From Cellulomonas sp. Root930 (GTDB lineage: Bacteria > Actinomycetota > Actinomycetes > Actinomycetales > Cellulomonadaceae): 64,000 bases of DNA. How positions within the stretch are numbered: the first letter of the stretch is position 1; every line of letters begins with the position of its first letter. The stretch lies in NCBI GenBank assembly GCA_001429255.1, contig LMJI01000001.1, positions 1,782,310 through 1,846,309 on the forward strand, in the 5' to 3' direction. The notes under the pieces are model-generated. The model had not been told where the DNA came from. It saw nothing but the letters and a program-made list of their open reading frames with translations, and did not search any database. Shown here piece after piece: positions 56,373 to 64,000 of the stretch. The position numbers and the translations under genes are program-made.

Positions 56373-56753
56373 TCAGGCCGGTGAGAGCCGCGCGTCGACC
56401 TCGGCCATGCGGCGCTCCGCGATCAGCCGGACGGTCTCCGCGCTCAGCGGGGAACCGGCGTCGAACTGCAGGGTCGCCCCGGACAGCTTCCCCTCCGACA
56501 GCACGCCGGCGAGGGACCGCGCCAGGGGCGGGCTCATCAGGTGCAGGCTGCAGTGGGTCTTCGCCACCGACAGGGCGACCAGCCCGGCACCGCGGTAGCG
56601 GATGGTCGGCACCTGGTAGGAGATCACCTGCTCGGCGTCGGGGACGACGGCGAGCAGCCGGTCGCGCACCACGCGCAGCGCGGCACCCTGCTCCGGCGGG
56701 ATCGCGTCGAGGTACTCCTCGACGGTGGCGGCGGGGTATCCCTCGCGGGGCAT
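56373..56753 (-). CDS. DUF1801 iron-chaperone-like protein (126 aa)
   Basis: ATG 56753 follows GGAGGAG. The family pattern is visible: YPAATVEEYLDAIPPEQGAALRVVRDRLLAVVPDAEQVISYQVPTIRY, then LVALSVAKTHCSLHLM and a C-terminal helix. Proteins of this CyaY-like fold (YdhG type) are proposed frataxin-like iron chaperones; the function is not established here. It is followed on the same strand by... no further partner; upstream is the deazaflavin protein gene. Confidence 0.82.
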   Translation of the reverse strand: MPREGYPAATVEEYLDAIPPEQGAALRVVRDRLLAVVPDAEQVISYQVPTIRYRGAGLVALSVAKTHCSLHLMSPPLARSLAGVLSEGKLSGATLQFDAGSPLSAETVRLIAERRMAEVDARLSPA

Positions 56754-56800
56754 GGCTCCTCCTCCGGACGACTCTTGCGGGCGACTCATGCGGACGACTC

Positions 56801-57190
56801 TTAGGGGCGCGGGTCGGTGGCGAGCTCGACGAAGTCGTCGACCCGCATCAGGCGCAGGCCGGCGCGGATCACCCCGGGCACGAGCCGGGCTCCGACCTGC
56901 CCGTGCAGCCGGCGTGGATGGTTGAGCGCCAGGACGCGGCCCCGCCGGACCAGGCGCGCCGCACCGCCGGCCTCGACGTTGCGCAGCCACTGGACGTCGG
57001 GACCGTACGTGAGGGCGATGACCACCCCGCGCGGTGACGAGAACGCGAAGACGGGGGTCCGGTACCGGCGCCCGCTGGTGCGGCCCACGTGGTGCAGCGT
57101 CGCGAACGGCGGCAGCCAGTCCGAGATCGTCCCCAGCAGGGGGTTGGTCACCCGGCGGTTGAACCGCGCGACCCGGAGCGGGATCGGCAT
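56801..57190 (-). CDS. Deazaflavin (F420)-dependent nitroreductase-family protein (129 aa)
   Basis: The protein has the DDN/FDOR-type split-barrel pattern: HHVGRTSGRRYRTPVFAF, VVIALTYGPDVQWLRNVEAGGAARLV and a C-terminal helix with GVIRAGLRLMRVDDFVEL. Members use coenzyme F420 or flavin to reduce various compounds. Start ATG 57190 lies 7 nt after TACGGT on the minus strand, so it is likely leaderless. No substrate can be named. Confidence 0.85.
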   Translation of the reverse strand: MPIPLRVARFNRRVTNPLLGTISDWLPPFATLHHVGRTSGRRYRTPVFAFSSPRGVVIALTYGPDVQWLRNVEAGGAARLVRRGRVLALNHPRRLHGQVGARLVPGVIRAGLRLMRVDDFVELATDPRP

Positions 57191-57197
57191 GCCACCG

Positions 57198-57203
57198 ACC
57201 GTA
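57198..57203 (-). promoter_or_regulatory. Probable leaderless -10 box for the deazaflavin protein gene
   Basis: TACGGT on the minus strand, 7 nt before ATG 57190, no Shine-Dalgarno. Confidence 0.45.
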
Positions 57204-57378
57204 GTGCGGAGGGTAGGGGGACCGCACGGGCCTCGCGACCTGGGGCCGCCGTCGGAGGGCTCGGGTCTCGCCCAGCGGACGCCGAGTTGCAGCCGCACAC
57301 CGGACGTGGCCACGGTGGAGGCGTCCGACGAGCCGCCCGCGAGGGTGGTCCCACCGGCAAACCGAGAGGAGAGCCTTC

Positions 57379-57654
57379 GTGCTCACCCTGACCGACAGCG
57401 CTCTGTCCACCGTCCACACGCTCACCACCGAGGCCGGCCTCCCCGACGAGACGGGCGGCCTGCGCATCGCGCAGCAGGAGGCGGGCGGGTTCGAGCTGGC
57501 CCTGGTCCCCGAGCCCGTCCCGGGCGACGACGTGGTGACCGACGGGTCCACCCGCGTCTACGTCGACCCCGAGGCCTCGGCCACCCTGGCCGACCTGCGC
57601 CTCGACGTGGAGCCCGCCGAGGCCGGCTCGACGTTCACCCTCAGCCCGCAGTAG
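57379..57654 (+). CDS. HesB/IscA-fold protein without cysteines (91 aa)
   Basis: GTG start after GAGAGGAGAG. The sequence follows the HesB-like pattern, TDSALSTVHTLTTEAGLPDETGGLRI, then DDVVTDGSTRVYVDPEASATLADLRLDV, but contains no Cys at all, so it cannot carry an iron-sulfur cluster in the usual way. Similar Cys-less members are common in actinobacteria and their role is unknown. A strong hairpin follows. Confidence 0.75.
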   Translation: MLTLTDSALSTVHTLTTEAGLPDETGGLRIAQQEAGGFELALVPEPVPGDDVVTDGSTRVYVDPEASATLADLRLDVEPAEAGSTFTLSPQ

Positions 57655-57711
57655 ACCCGCCGCCCGCCCGCGCCGGGGCACGACCGGCCGGGCAGTGGGT
57701 GCAGGACCGTC

Positions 57712-57745
57712 GACGGCGGGGAGCCCCTCGAGGCTCCCCGCCGTC
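57712..57745 (+). terminator. Stem-loop terminator after the HesB-like gene
   Basis: A perfect 14-bp stem, GACGGCGGGGAGCC and GGCTCCCCGCCGTC, with a 6-nt loop, 58 nt after the stop. Confidence 0.75.
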
Positions 57746-57888
57746 GGCGTGCACGGAACGACCTGGACAGCCAACTCACAGCGGGTTCATAGTGGATCGG
57801 CGCCCGATTCGGGCGGTTCGTCCGCATCCACCGACACCTCCGCCGGTCGCTGACGACGCGGGCGGTGTTTTCTCGACGAGGAGGAAGC

Positions 57889-59040
57889 ATGAGGGGGACC
57901 AGGTCCATCGCCGTCGCCGCGCTCGCCGCGGGCGGTCTGCTCGTCGCCGGCCTTCCGGCGTCCGCCGCCGACCGGGACGGCTTCGGTCATCACGGCACCA
58001 CCGCGCAGGAGCTGGCCCGCGGCTGGCATCCCGGCCACGGGCACGGCCCGAAGCCACCGACCGCGGGAGAGCCGACGACCGTCGCCGAGCATCTCGTGAC
58101 CCCGCTCACGTTCGACCTCGACCGGCGCGGCACGCTCTACGTCGGGCAGGCGTTCGCCGGCACGCTCGTGAGCATCCGTCCGGGTGAGGCCCCGCAGGAG
58201 CTCTCCCCGTCGTCCGGCACCGACGTCGCGGCGGTCTCGACGCTGCTCGGGTCGGTCACCTGGGCGGAGCGGGCGGGCGACCAGTTCGAGGTCGTCTCCT
58301 CCGTGCTCAAGCGGCGCGGCCACGACGGGCAGATCCGCGTCGTCGCCGACCTGCTGGCATACGAGCAGCAGGCCAACCCGGACGGCAGCCAGGGGTACGC
58401 GTTCACCGACCTGGACCCCGCGTGCGCCGCAACCCTCGTCCCGCCGTTCGCCCCGTACACGGGCGCGATCGACAGCCACGCCTACGGTTCCCTGAGCCTT
58501 CCCGGCGTGACGTACGTCGCCGACGCGGGCGCCAACGCGCTGCTCGAGGTGGACCACCGCGGGCGCGTCAGCACGGTCGCCGTCCTGCCCCCGGTGCCGG
58601 TCGAGGTGACCGCGGAGATCGCCGGGGCGCTCGGGTTGCCCGACTGCGTCGTCGGCCACGAGTACAACCTCGAGCCGGTGCCGACGGACGTCGAGCTGGG
58701 GCACGACGGCTGGCTCTACGTGTCCTCGCTGCCCGGCGGCCCCGAGGACGGCAGCCTCGGCCCGCTCGGATCGGTGTACCGGGTGAACCCGTGGACCGGC
58801 GCGGTGAAGCAGCTCGCCACCGGCTTCTCCGGCGCGACCAACCTGGCCATCGGCTCCGGCGGCACGGTCTACGTCGCGGAGCTGTACGTGAACCAGGTCT
58901 CGTCCGTGACCAAGCGCGGGGTGGTGACGCCTCTCGTGTCGCTGAACCAGCCGGCCGGGCTCGAGTGGTCGAACGGGAAGCTGTACGTGTCCACCGACGT
59001 GTTCGGCGACGGGAAGATCGTGTCGCTGCGCGTGAAGTGA
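57889..59040 (+). CDS. Secreted ScyD/ScyE family beta-propeller protein (383 aa)
   Basis: ATG 57889 follows GAGGAGGAA and opens a Sec signal peptide (RSIAVAALAAGGLLVAGLPASA). After a His/Gly-rich segment (GWHPGHGHGP), an NHL-like propeller is visible: TPLTFDLDRRGTLYVGQ, TPLVSLNQPAGLEWSNGKLYVS and TDVELGHDGWLYVSSLPGG, ending ScyD-like. Family members were named after scytonemin genes in cyanobacteria but are widespread in actinobacteria without that pathway. Extracellular; ligand unknown. Confidence 0.85.
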   Translation: MRGTRSIAVAALAAGGLLVAGLPASAADRDGFGHHGTTAQELARGWHPGHGHGPKPPTAGEPTTVAEHLVTPLTFDLDRRGTLYVGQAFAGTLVSIRPGEAPQELSPSSGTDVAAVSTLLGSVTWAERAGDQFEVVSSVLKRRGHDGQIRVVADLLAYEQQANPDGSQGYAFTDLDPACAATLVPPFAPYTGAIDSHAYGSLSLPGVTYVADAGANALLEVDHRGRVSTVAVLPPVPVEVTAEIAGALGLPDCVVGHEYNLEPVPTDVELGHDGWLYVSSLPGGPEDGSLGPLGSVYRVNPWTGAVKQLATGFSGATNLAIGSGGTVYVAELYVNQVSSVTKRGVVTPLVSLNQPAGLEWSNGKLYVSTDVFGDGKIVSLRVK

Positions 59041-59044
59041 GCAC

Positions 59045-59082
59045 GACGACGGGCCCGACGCGTATGCGTCGGGCCCGTCGTC
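59045..59082. terminator. Perfect bidirectional stem-loop terminator
   Basis: GACGACGGGCCCGACGC and GCGTCGGGCCCGTCGTC form a 17-bp perfect stem with loop GTAT, between the convergent stops at 59040 and 59092. Confidence 0.88.
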
Positions 59083-59091
59083 ATGCTCAGA

Positions 59092-59712
59092 TCAGGCGCC
59101 GCCGAGCAGCTGCTCGAACGACGGGACCGCGTCGTACAGCCCCACGGGCGCGGAGGGCTCGCGGTCGGCCACCATCTCGGCCAGCTCGCGGCCGGCGCGG
59201 CGGATGCGGTTCGGCAGCGGGTTGACGTCGTCGCCGCCGCCGTCGGCCCAGTCGTCCGTGGCCGCGAACACGGCCGTGCCGGCGACGTCGGCCCGCAGGT
59301 AGGCGAACAGCGGGCGCAGCGCGTACTCCAGGGCCAGCGAGTGCCGGCCGGTGCCGCCGGTCGCGCCCACGAGCACGGGCCGCCCGACGAGGGCGTCCTT
59401 GTCGAGGATGTCCACGAACGACTTGAACAGCCCGGAGTAGGAGGCCGAGAAGATCGGTGTGACGGCGATGACGCCGTCTGCCGCGGTGACCTTCTCGAGG
59501 ACGTCCTTGAGGGCGCCGGAGGCGAAGCCGGAGAGCGTCATGTTGACGATCTCGTGGGCGACGTCGCGCAGCTCCACGGTCTCGACGTGCGCGGTGATGC
59601 CGCGGGCGGCGAGCTCGGTGACGGTGGCGTCGGCGAGGCGGTCCGCCAGCAGACGCGTCGACGAGGGCTGGGACAGCCCGGCCGAGATGACGACGATCGA
59701 GCGGTCGCTCAT
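59092..59712 (-). CDS. NADPH-dependent FMN reductase, CE1759 type (206 aa)
   Basis: A flavodoxin-fold protein with VVISAGLSQPSSTRLLADRLA as phosphate-binding loop region and TPIFSASYSGLFKSFVDILDKDALVGRPVLVGATGG typical of the FMN reductases that feed luciferase-like monooxygenases. ATG 59712 has AAAGG upstream; an in-frame ATG at 59733 overlaps the upstream stop as TGATG and is an alternative. It should supply reduced FMN to the monooxygenase encoded just before it. Confidence 0.87.
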   Translation of the reverse strand: MSDRSIVVISAGLSQPSSTRLLADRLADATVTELAARGITAHVETVELRDVAHEIVNMTLSGFASGALKDVLEKVTAADGVIAVTPIFSASYSGLFKSFVDILDKDALVGRPVLVGATGGTGRHSLALEYALRPLFAYLRADVAGTAVFAATDDWADGGGDDVNPLPNRIRRAGRELAEMVADREPSAPVGLYDAVPSFEQLLGGA

Positions 59713-59732
59713 CGTGGTGCCTTTCGCGAGCA

Positions 59733-60887
59733 TCAGGAGGACAGGGAGTCTTCGGCCCGCAGGCCGGTGTAGGTGTCCTGCGCGACGACCTGCTCATGGA
59801 CGGTACCCGCGGCCAGCCCGGCCGCCACCCGGTCCGCGTGCGACGGCGGGTTCGCCGGCACGTGCGCGGGACGCGCGGACTCGGCCTCGGCGCGGAGCAC
59901 CGGGACGACCTCCGTGGCGAGGATGTCGATCTGCTCGAGCACCGTCTTGAGCGGCAGCCCGGCGTGGTCCATGAGGAACATCTGGCGCTGGTAGTGCCCG
60001 ACCTGGTCGCGGAACTTCCCGTACCGGTCGATGACCTGCTGCGGGCTCCCCACGGTGAGCGGGGTGTCGCGCATGAAGTCCTCCATCGCCGGACCGTGCC
60101 CGTAGACGGGCGCGTTGTCGAAGTACGGCCGGAACTCCTTGACCGCGTCCTGCGAGTTCTTCTTCATGAACACCTGCCCGCCGAGCCCGACGATCGCCTG
60201 GTCGGCCTGCCCGTGCCCGTAGTGCTCGTAGCGCTCGCGGTAGAACTTCACCATCTGCGCGGCGTGCTCGAGCGGCCAGAAGATCGCGTTGTGCAGGAAG
60301 CCGTCGCCGTAGAACGCGGCCTGCTCGGCGATCTCGGGGCTCCGGATCGATCCGTGCCACACGAACGGCGGGACCCCGTCGAGCGGGCGCGGGGTGGAGG
60401 TGAAGCCCTGCAGGGGCGTGCGGAACTTGCCCTGCCAGTCCACGACCTCCTCCTCCCAGAGGCGGCGCAGCAGCGCGTAGTTCTCGATGGCCAGCGGGAT
60501 GCCCTGGCGGATGTCCTGGCCGAACCACGGGTACACGGGGCCGGTGTTGCCGCGGCCCATCATGAGGTCCATCCGGCCGTCGGAGATGACCTGGAGCATC
60601 GCGTACTCCTCGGCCAGGCGGACCGGGTCGTTGGTGGTGATCAGCGTCGTCGCGGTCGACAGGATGATGTTCTTCGTCGTGCCCGCCAGGTAGCCGAGCA
60701 TCGTGGTGGGCGACGAGGGCACGAACGGCGGGTTGTGGTGCTCGCCGGTCGCGAAGACGTCCAGGCCGGCCTGGTCGGCGTGCTGGGCGATGGTGAGCAT
60801 GTTGCGCACCCGCTCCGTGTCGTCCGGCGTCCGGCCGGTGGTCGGATCGGTGGTGACGTCGCCGACGGTGAAGATCCCGAACTGCAT
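59733..60887 (-). CDS. LLM-class FMN-dependent monooxygenase, CE1758 type (384 aa)
   Basis: ATG 60887, with GAGG upstream, gives the standard MQFGIFTVGDV start; an upstream ATG at 60917 lacks a Shine-Dalgarno. The luciferase-like barrel shows FATGEHHNPPFVPSSPTTMLGYLA, RMDLMMGRGNTGPVYPWFG and VWHGSIRSPEIAEQAA. It oxidises an unknown substrate with reduced FMN and oxygen, and pairs with the FMN reductase downstream. A CATGC-GTTT-GCATG repeat sits upstream and may bind a redox-type regulator. Confidence 0.9.
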   Translation of the reverse strand: MQFGIFTVGDVTTDPTTGRTPDDTERVRNMLTIAQHADQAGLDVFATGEHHNPPFVPSSPTTMLGYLAGTTKNIILSTATTLITTNDPVRLAEEYAMLQVISDGRMDLMMGRGNTGPVYPWFGQDIRQGIPLAIENYALLRRLWEEEVVDWQGKFRTPLQGFTSTPRPLDGVPPFVWHGSIRSPEIAEQAAFYGDGFLHNAIFWPLEHAAQMVKFYRERYEHYGHGQADQAIVGLGGQVFMKKNSQDAVKEFRPYFDNAPVYGHGPAMEDFMRDTPLTVGSPQQVIDRYGKFRDQVGHYQRQMFLMDHAGLPLKTVLEQIDILATEVVPVLRAEAESARPAHVPANPPSHADRVAAGLAAGTVHEQVVAQDTYTGLRAEDSLSS

Positions 60888-60914
60888 CTCGAGCCTCGCT
60901 CTGGTGAAGAGTTC

Positions 60915-60928
60915 CATGCGTTTGCATG
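60915..60928. promoter_or_regulatory. Inverted repeat CATGC-GTTT-GCATG upstream of the monooxygenase operon
   Basis: A perfect 5-bp inverted repeat with a 4-nt spacer, 28-41 nt upstream of ATG 60887. It is the best operator candidate for the flavin monooxygenase/reductase pair. The regulator is not adjacent. Confidence 0.45.
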
Positions 60929-60992
60929 TACTTGCCGCTCAACAGGGGGGTCCTCGGTCCTATTCCCCGAGGGGCGGGGTGGAGGGCCTGTC

Positions 60993-60998
60993 TATAGC
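60993..60998 (+). promoter_or_regulatory. Probable -10 box for the REC-PIG-L operon
   Basis: TATAGC in a G-rich context, about 38 nt before GTG 61036. GAGGGG (61021-61025 area) provides a Shine-Dalgarno. Confidence 0.4.
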
Positions 60999-61035
60999 GT
61001 GGGGGGAGCAGTCGGCTACCGAGGGGCTACACGGC

Positions 61036-62118
61036 GTGACGAACGAGCAGATCAGGGTCCTGGTGGTCGAGGACGACGCGGACACCGCGCAGTACGTCCG
61101 CACGGTGCTGGAGCGTCGCGGCGGGATGGCCGTGACCGTGGTGCACGAACCGATGTCCGCCCTGGCCGAGGTGGCGGCGCACGAGTTCGACGTGGTGCTC
61201 ACCGACATCCAGATGCCCGGCATGAGCGGCCTGGAGCTGCTGGTCGAGCTGCGCTCCCGCGCGGCGGGCACCCCGGTGGCCGTCATGACCGCGTTCGCGA
61301 GCGTCGACTACGCCGTCGAGGCGCTGCGGCGGGACGCGGACGAGTTCCTGGTCAAGCCCGTGGCCGCCGCGACCCTCCTCGACCGGGTCACGGCGCTCGC
61401 GGTCGAGGGGCGTGCCAAGCGCGCGGCGATGGGCAGCAACGAGGTCGTCCTGGCGGTCGGCGCCCACCCCGACGACGTGGAGATCGGTGTGGGCGCGACG
61501 CTCGCCTCGCACCGCGCGGCCGGCGACACCGTCGTCATCCTCACCCTGTCCGGCGGCGCCATCGGTGGTGACGTGCAGTCCCGCCGGCACGAGGCGCTCG
61601 CGTCAGCCGGCGTCATCGGCGCGCGGCTCTACCTGCACGACTTCGAGGACACCCGGCTCGACCCCGCGGGCGGGCTGATCACCACGATCGAGGAGCTCAT
61701 CGCCGAGACCGAGCCGTCGGTCGTCTACACGCACAGCGAGCACGACCGGCACCAGGACCACCGCGCGGTCCGGCAGGCCGTCGACGTCGCCGCCCGCCGT
61801 GTCCCGTCGCTCGCGTGCTTCCAGAGCCCGTCGTCGACGATCGACTTCCGGCCCACCCGGTTCGTGCCGGTCGACGGCTTCCTCGACGCCAAGCTGCAGA
61901 TGCTGGCGGCGTTCGAGTCGCAGTCCCACCGCGACTACATGGATCCCGAGCTGGTCCGGGCCACGGCGCGGTACTGGTCGCGCTTCGGCGGCGGCCAGTA
62001 CGCCGAGCCGCTGGAGATGGTGCGGGCGGCCACGATGCTGAGCAGCAAGGCGCGGGCGATCGGCGTTGCCGCCGCCCCCGCCACCGAGAAGGTCGACGGG
62101 CACGGAGGTCACGCATGA
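61036..62118 (+). CDS. Response regulator receiver fused to PIG-L/LmbE deacetylase (360 aa)
   Basis: GTG start. Residues 5-122 form a receiver domain with acidic pocket E12-D13-D14, phospho-acceptor D57 (DVVLTDIQMPG), T85 and K107. After about 14 residues a PIG-L/LmbE-like domain follows (residues about 136-345) with the zinc motif AHPDD (H144, D146, D147) and HDRHQDH (H239, H242). The enzyme half should remove an N-acetyl group from a GlcNAc-type sugar or lipid; the receiver would let a histidine kinase control it. No kinase gene lies beside it in the window. Stop overlaps the ATP-grasp gene by ATGA. Confidence 0.9.
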   Translation: MTNEQIRVLVVEDDADTAQYVRTVLERRGGMAVTVVHEPMSALAEVAAHEFDVVLTDIQMPGMSGLELLVELRSRAAGTPVAVMTAFASVDYAVEALRRDADEFLVKPVAAATLLDRVTALAVEGRAKRAAMGSNEVVLAVGAHPDDVEIGVGATLASHRAAGDTVVILTLSGGAIGGDVQSRRHEALASAGVIGARLYLHDFEDTRLDPAGGLITTIEELIAETEPSVVYTHSEHDRHQDHRAVRQAVDVAARRVPSLACFQSPSSTIDFRPTRFVPVDGFLDAKLQMLAAFESQSHRDYMDPELVRATARYWSRFGGGQYAEPLEMVRAATMLSSKARAIGVAAAPATEKVDGHGGHA

Positions 62119-63083
62119 GGGTCCTGGTCACGGGTGCAGGGGGACCCGCGGGCGTCGCGGTGATCCGCTCGCTGCAGCGTCGCGGTGACGTCGAGGTGAT
62201 CGCGGCGGACATGGACCGGTGGGCCAGCGCGCTGTACCTCGTCGACGCCGGGTCGCGGCACCTGGTCCCGGCCGGCCGCGCCGCCGACTTCGTGGACGTG
62301 GTGCGCACGCTCTGTCTCGACGAGCGCGTCGACGTGCTCTTCCCGACGGTGGACGTCGAGCTGCCCAAGCTCGCCGCGGCCCGGGACGAGCTGCTCGCGG
62401 ACGGCACGATCCTCGCGTCCCCGTCGCTGCGCACGCTCGAGACCTGCCTGGACAAGCTGGCCCTCGCCGCCGCGTGCGCGCGGACCGTCCGGGTGCCCCG
62501 GACCGAGCTGATCGGCACGCCCCAGGCGGTCTCCGGCTGGGACTTCCCGGTGATCGTCAAGCCCCGCCGTGGCGCAGGCTCGCGCGGGATCCGGCTGATC
62601 GGCACGCAGGCGGAGCTCGACGCGGTGCACGACGCCGAGGAGGACCTGCTGGTCCAGGAGCTGCTGCCCGGGGACGAGTACTCGGTGGACGTGCTGGCGG
62701 GGCTCGACGGTCGCGTGATCGCCGCCGTGCCGCGCGCCCGCCTGCGGGTGGACTCGGGCGTCGCGGTCGCGGGGGTCACGGTGCACGACGACGAGCTGGT
62801 CGAGACCGCGTCGGCGGTCGCGCGCGCGATCGGCCTGACCACGGTGGCGAACGTGCAGCTCAAGCGGGACGTCGAGGGCCGCCCGGCCCTCCTCGAGGTC
62901 AACCCGCGGTTCCCCGGCGCGATGCCGCTGACCATCGCCGCCGGCGTCGACATGCCGTCCCTCACGCTCGACGCCGTGCTCGGCCGGCCCGTGCCGGACC
63001 ACGTCGACTTCCAGGAGATCGCGAACGTGCGCTACCTCGAGGACGTCTTCCTGCCGATCGCTGACGTCCTGCCGCCGCGATGA
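62115..63083 (+). CDS. ATP-grasp ligase (322 aa)
   Basis: ATGA overlap on both sides. The N-terminus has VLVTGAGGPAGVAVIRSL, and the core reads FPVIVKPRRGAGSRGIRLI, then DLLVQELLPGDEYSVDVL and PALLEVNPRFPGAMPLTIAAG, the nucleotide and metal positions of the carbamoyl-phosphate-synthase-like ATP-grasp class. It should form an acyl-phosphate and join it to an amine. Between a deacetylase (which frees an amine) and a glycosyltransferase it may attach an amino acid or acid to a sugar; inference. Confidence 0.85.
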   Translation: MRVLVTGAGGPAGVAVIRSLQRRGDVEVIAADMDRWASALYLVDAGSRHLVPAGRAADFVDVVRTLCLDERVDVLFPTVDVELPKLAAARDELLADGTILASPSLRTLETCLDKLALAAACARTVRVPRTELIGTPQAVSGWDFPVIVKPRRGAGSRGIRLIGTQAELDAVHDAEEDLLVQELLPGDEYSVDVLAGLDGRVIAAVPRARLRVDSGVAVAGVTVHDDELVETASAVARAIGLTTVANVQLKRDVEGRPALLEVNPRFPGAMPLTIAAGVDMPSLTLDAVLGRPVPDHVDFQEIANVRYLEDVFLPIADVLPPR

Positions 63084-63793
63084 GCGCAGGTCCTGCCACC
63101 GACGGCGACCACCACGTCCACTCCACGTTCTCTGACGACGCCGTCAGCACGCCCGCGGAGAACCTGGCGGCGGCGCAGGTCGCCCGCCTGCGCGAGATCC
63201 GGATGGTCGACCACGTCCGCGTATCGACGACGTACGTGCCGGAGTTCCTCTCGGTGGTCCGCGCCCTGCCGCGGCTGGAGGGCCTCACGGTGCTGACCGG
63301 TGTCGAGGCCAAGATCCTCGACGCGTCCGGCGCCGTCGACGCCCCGCCGGAGGTGCTCGCCGCGCTGGGCTCGCCGGGCGGCGCGGACCGGGTGCTCCTG
63401 GCAGACCACCAGGTGCCCGGACCGGACGGCCCGTGGAGCCCCCGAGCCACCCGGGAGCGGATCGACGCCGGGCTGGCCCCGGCCGACGTGGTCGAGCTGC
63501 TGGTCACCGCCACCATCCGCGCCATGCGCTCCGTGGGCCGTGCGCAGCTGGCGCACCCGTTCTCGATCCTGCCCAAGATCGGCCTCACCGAGGACGACGT
63601 CCCCGACGAGCTCCTCGACGCGCTGGCCGACGCCGCGGTCGCCACGGGCACCACGGTCGAGGTCAACGAGAAGTGGCACTGCCCCGGCCCGCGCGCGACG
63701 GAGCGCTGGCGGGCGGCCGGCGTCCAGCTGGTCGCGTCCACCGACGCGCACGTCGCCTCGGACGTCGGCGTCTACCGCTGGGTGCAGGGATGA
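63080..63793 (+). CDS. PHP domain phosphoesterase (237 aa)
   Basis: ATGA overlap with the ATP-grasp gene. The PHP metal motifs are visible in order: DHHVHSTFSDD, VDHVRV, TGVEAKIL, LAHPFS and STDAHVAS. PHP enzymes hydrolyse phosphate esters such as histidinol phosphate or nucleotides. The length is short, so it has no extra domain. It may dephosphorylate an intermediate of the glycan or glycolipid pathway of this operon. Confidence 0.85.
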   Translation: MSAGPATDGDHHVHSTFSDDAVSTPAENLAAAQVARLREIRMVDHVRVSTTYVPEFLSVVRALPRLEGLTVLTGVEAKILDASGAVDAPPEVLAALGSPGGADRVLLADHQVPGPDGPWSPRATRERIDAGLAPADVVELLVTATIRAMRSVGRAQLAHPFSILPKIGLTEDDVPDELLDALADAAVATGTTVEVNEKWHCPGPRATERWRAAGVQLVASTDAHVASDVGVYRWVQG

Positions 63794-64000
63794 CGGGTGT
63801 CGGGCAGGACGCGCTCGTCGCGGTCTTCGTCGCGTTCGTCGGCATCGGCGTGATCCCCGTCCTCGCCGGGCTCTACCAGTACCTCCTGGTCCCCGTGCAC
63901 GCGTTCCGCAACCACCTGCGCGCCTCCGCGCCGCACCTGCCCCGGGTCGTCGTCATCGTCCCCGCCTGGAACGAGGGGGCCGTGCTCGCGGCGTCCCTGG
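63790..64000 (+). CDS. Family 2 glycosyltransferase, N-terminal fragment (cut by window edge)
   Basis: ATG 63790 overlaps the PHP stop (ATGA). The 70 visible residues contain one hydrophobic segment near the N-terminus (about 8-30) and then PRVVVIVPAWNEGAVLAASL, the start of the GT2 nucleotide-sugar domain. A membrane-bound processive or transferase glycosyltransferase is likely. It continues outside the window. Confidence 0.8.
   Translation, partial: MTGVGQDALVAVFVAFVGIGVIPVLAGLYQYLLVPVHAFRNHLRASAPHLPRVVVIVPAWNEGAVLAASL

Overview
The window is about 64 kb of very GC-rich chromosomal DNA from an actinomycete. The best guess is a Cellulomonas-like member of the Cellulomonadaceae. The grounds are the codon and GC bias, short operons joined by 4-nt ATGA/GTGA overlaps, many apparently leaderless genes (a TANNNT box 6-7 nt before the start codon), a PknG-type kinase operon, a 13E12/DUF222 HNH protein, and a secreted polysaccharide-degrading set (CBM2-GH18 chitinase, a beta-helix glucanase-like protein, a GH13 amylase-like enzyme). 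The genus assignment is inference. I see no rRNA, tRNA, CRISPR array, insertion sequence or clear prophage.

Layout. 1-3.0 kb: the 3' end of a type VII-type polymorphic toxin with a GH-E nuclease tip, followed by two likely immunity genes (ankyrin-like and DUF2185-like). 3.1-5.5 kb: a two-gene cyclic nucleotide unit, in which an alpha/beta-hydrolase-class III cyclase fusion overlaps a protein with a C-terminal cyclic nucleotide-binding domain. 5.5-19.6 kb: ordinary accessory and housekeeping genes: a secreted repeat protein, HNH protein, secreted 5'-nucleotidase, VOC, GNAT, SRPBCC-ArsR pair, SulP transporter, aldo/keto reductase, MFS-TetR divergent pair, SHOCT protein, and a tail-fibre-like protein with an internal Tat-like segment.

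19.8-31.8 kb is the most striking region. A ten-gene, tightly packed operon joins the known GlnX-GlnH-PknG amino-acid sensing triad to a TelA protein, a CbbX/SpoVK-type AAA ATPase, a coiled-coil protein, a zinc-ribbon PP2C phosphatase, a von Willebrand A protein and a zinc-ribbon FHA protein. It reads as a complete sense, phosphorylate, dephosphorylate and recognise circuit. It resembles both mycobacterial PknG signalling and the kinase/phosphatase/vWA modules of tellurium-resistance (Ter) systems.

31.9-39.9 kb: a complete respiratory nitrate reductase locus, narK-narG-narH-narJ-narI. The narJ-narI junction carries a 53-bp duplication that creates two tiny chained cistrons. 40-59 kb: secreted chitinase, membrane metzincin-like protease, two paralogous beta-propeller membrane proteins flanking an AztD-like zinc chaperone with a candidate Zur box, glycoside hydrolases, a cell-wall M15 peptidase, and several small enzymes. 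59-60.9 kb: a CE1758/CE1759-type flavin monooxygenase and FMN reductase pair. 61.0-64 kb: an overlapping operon that begins with a response-regulator receiver fused to a PIG-L/LmbE deacetylase, then an ATP-grasp ligase, a PHP phosphoesterase and the start of a family 2 glycosyltransferase. It probably makes or modifies an extracellular glycan or glycolipid and runs off the right edge.
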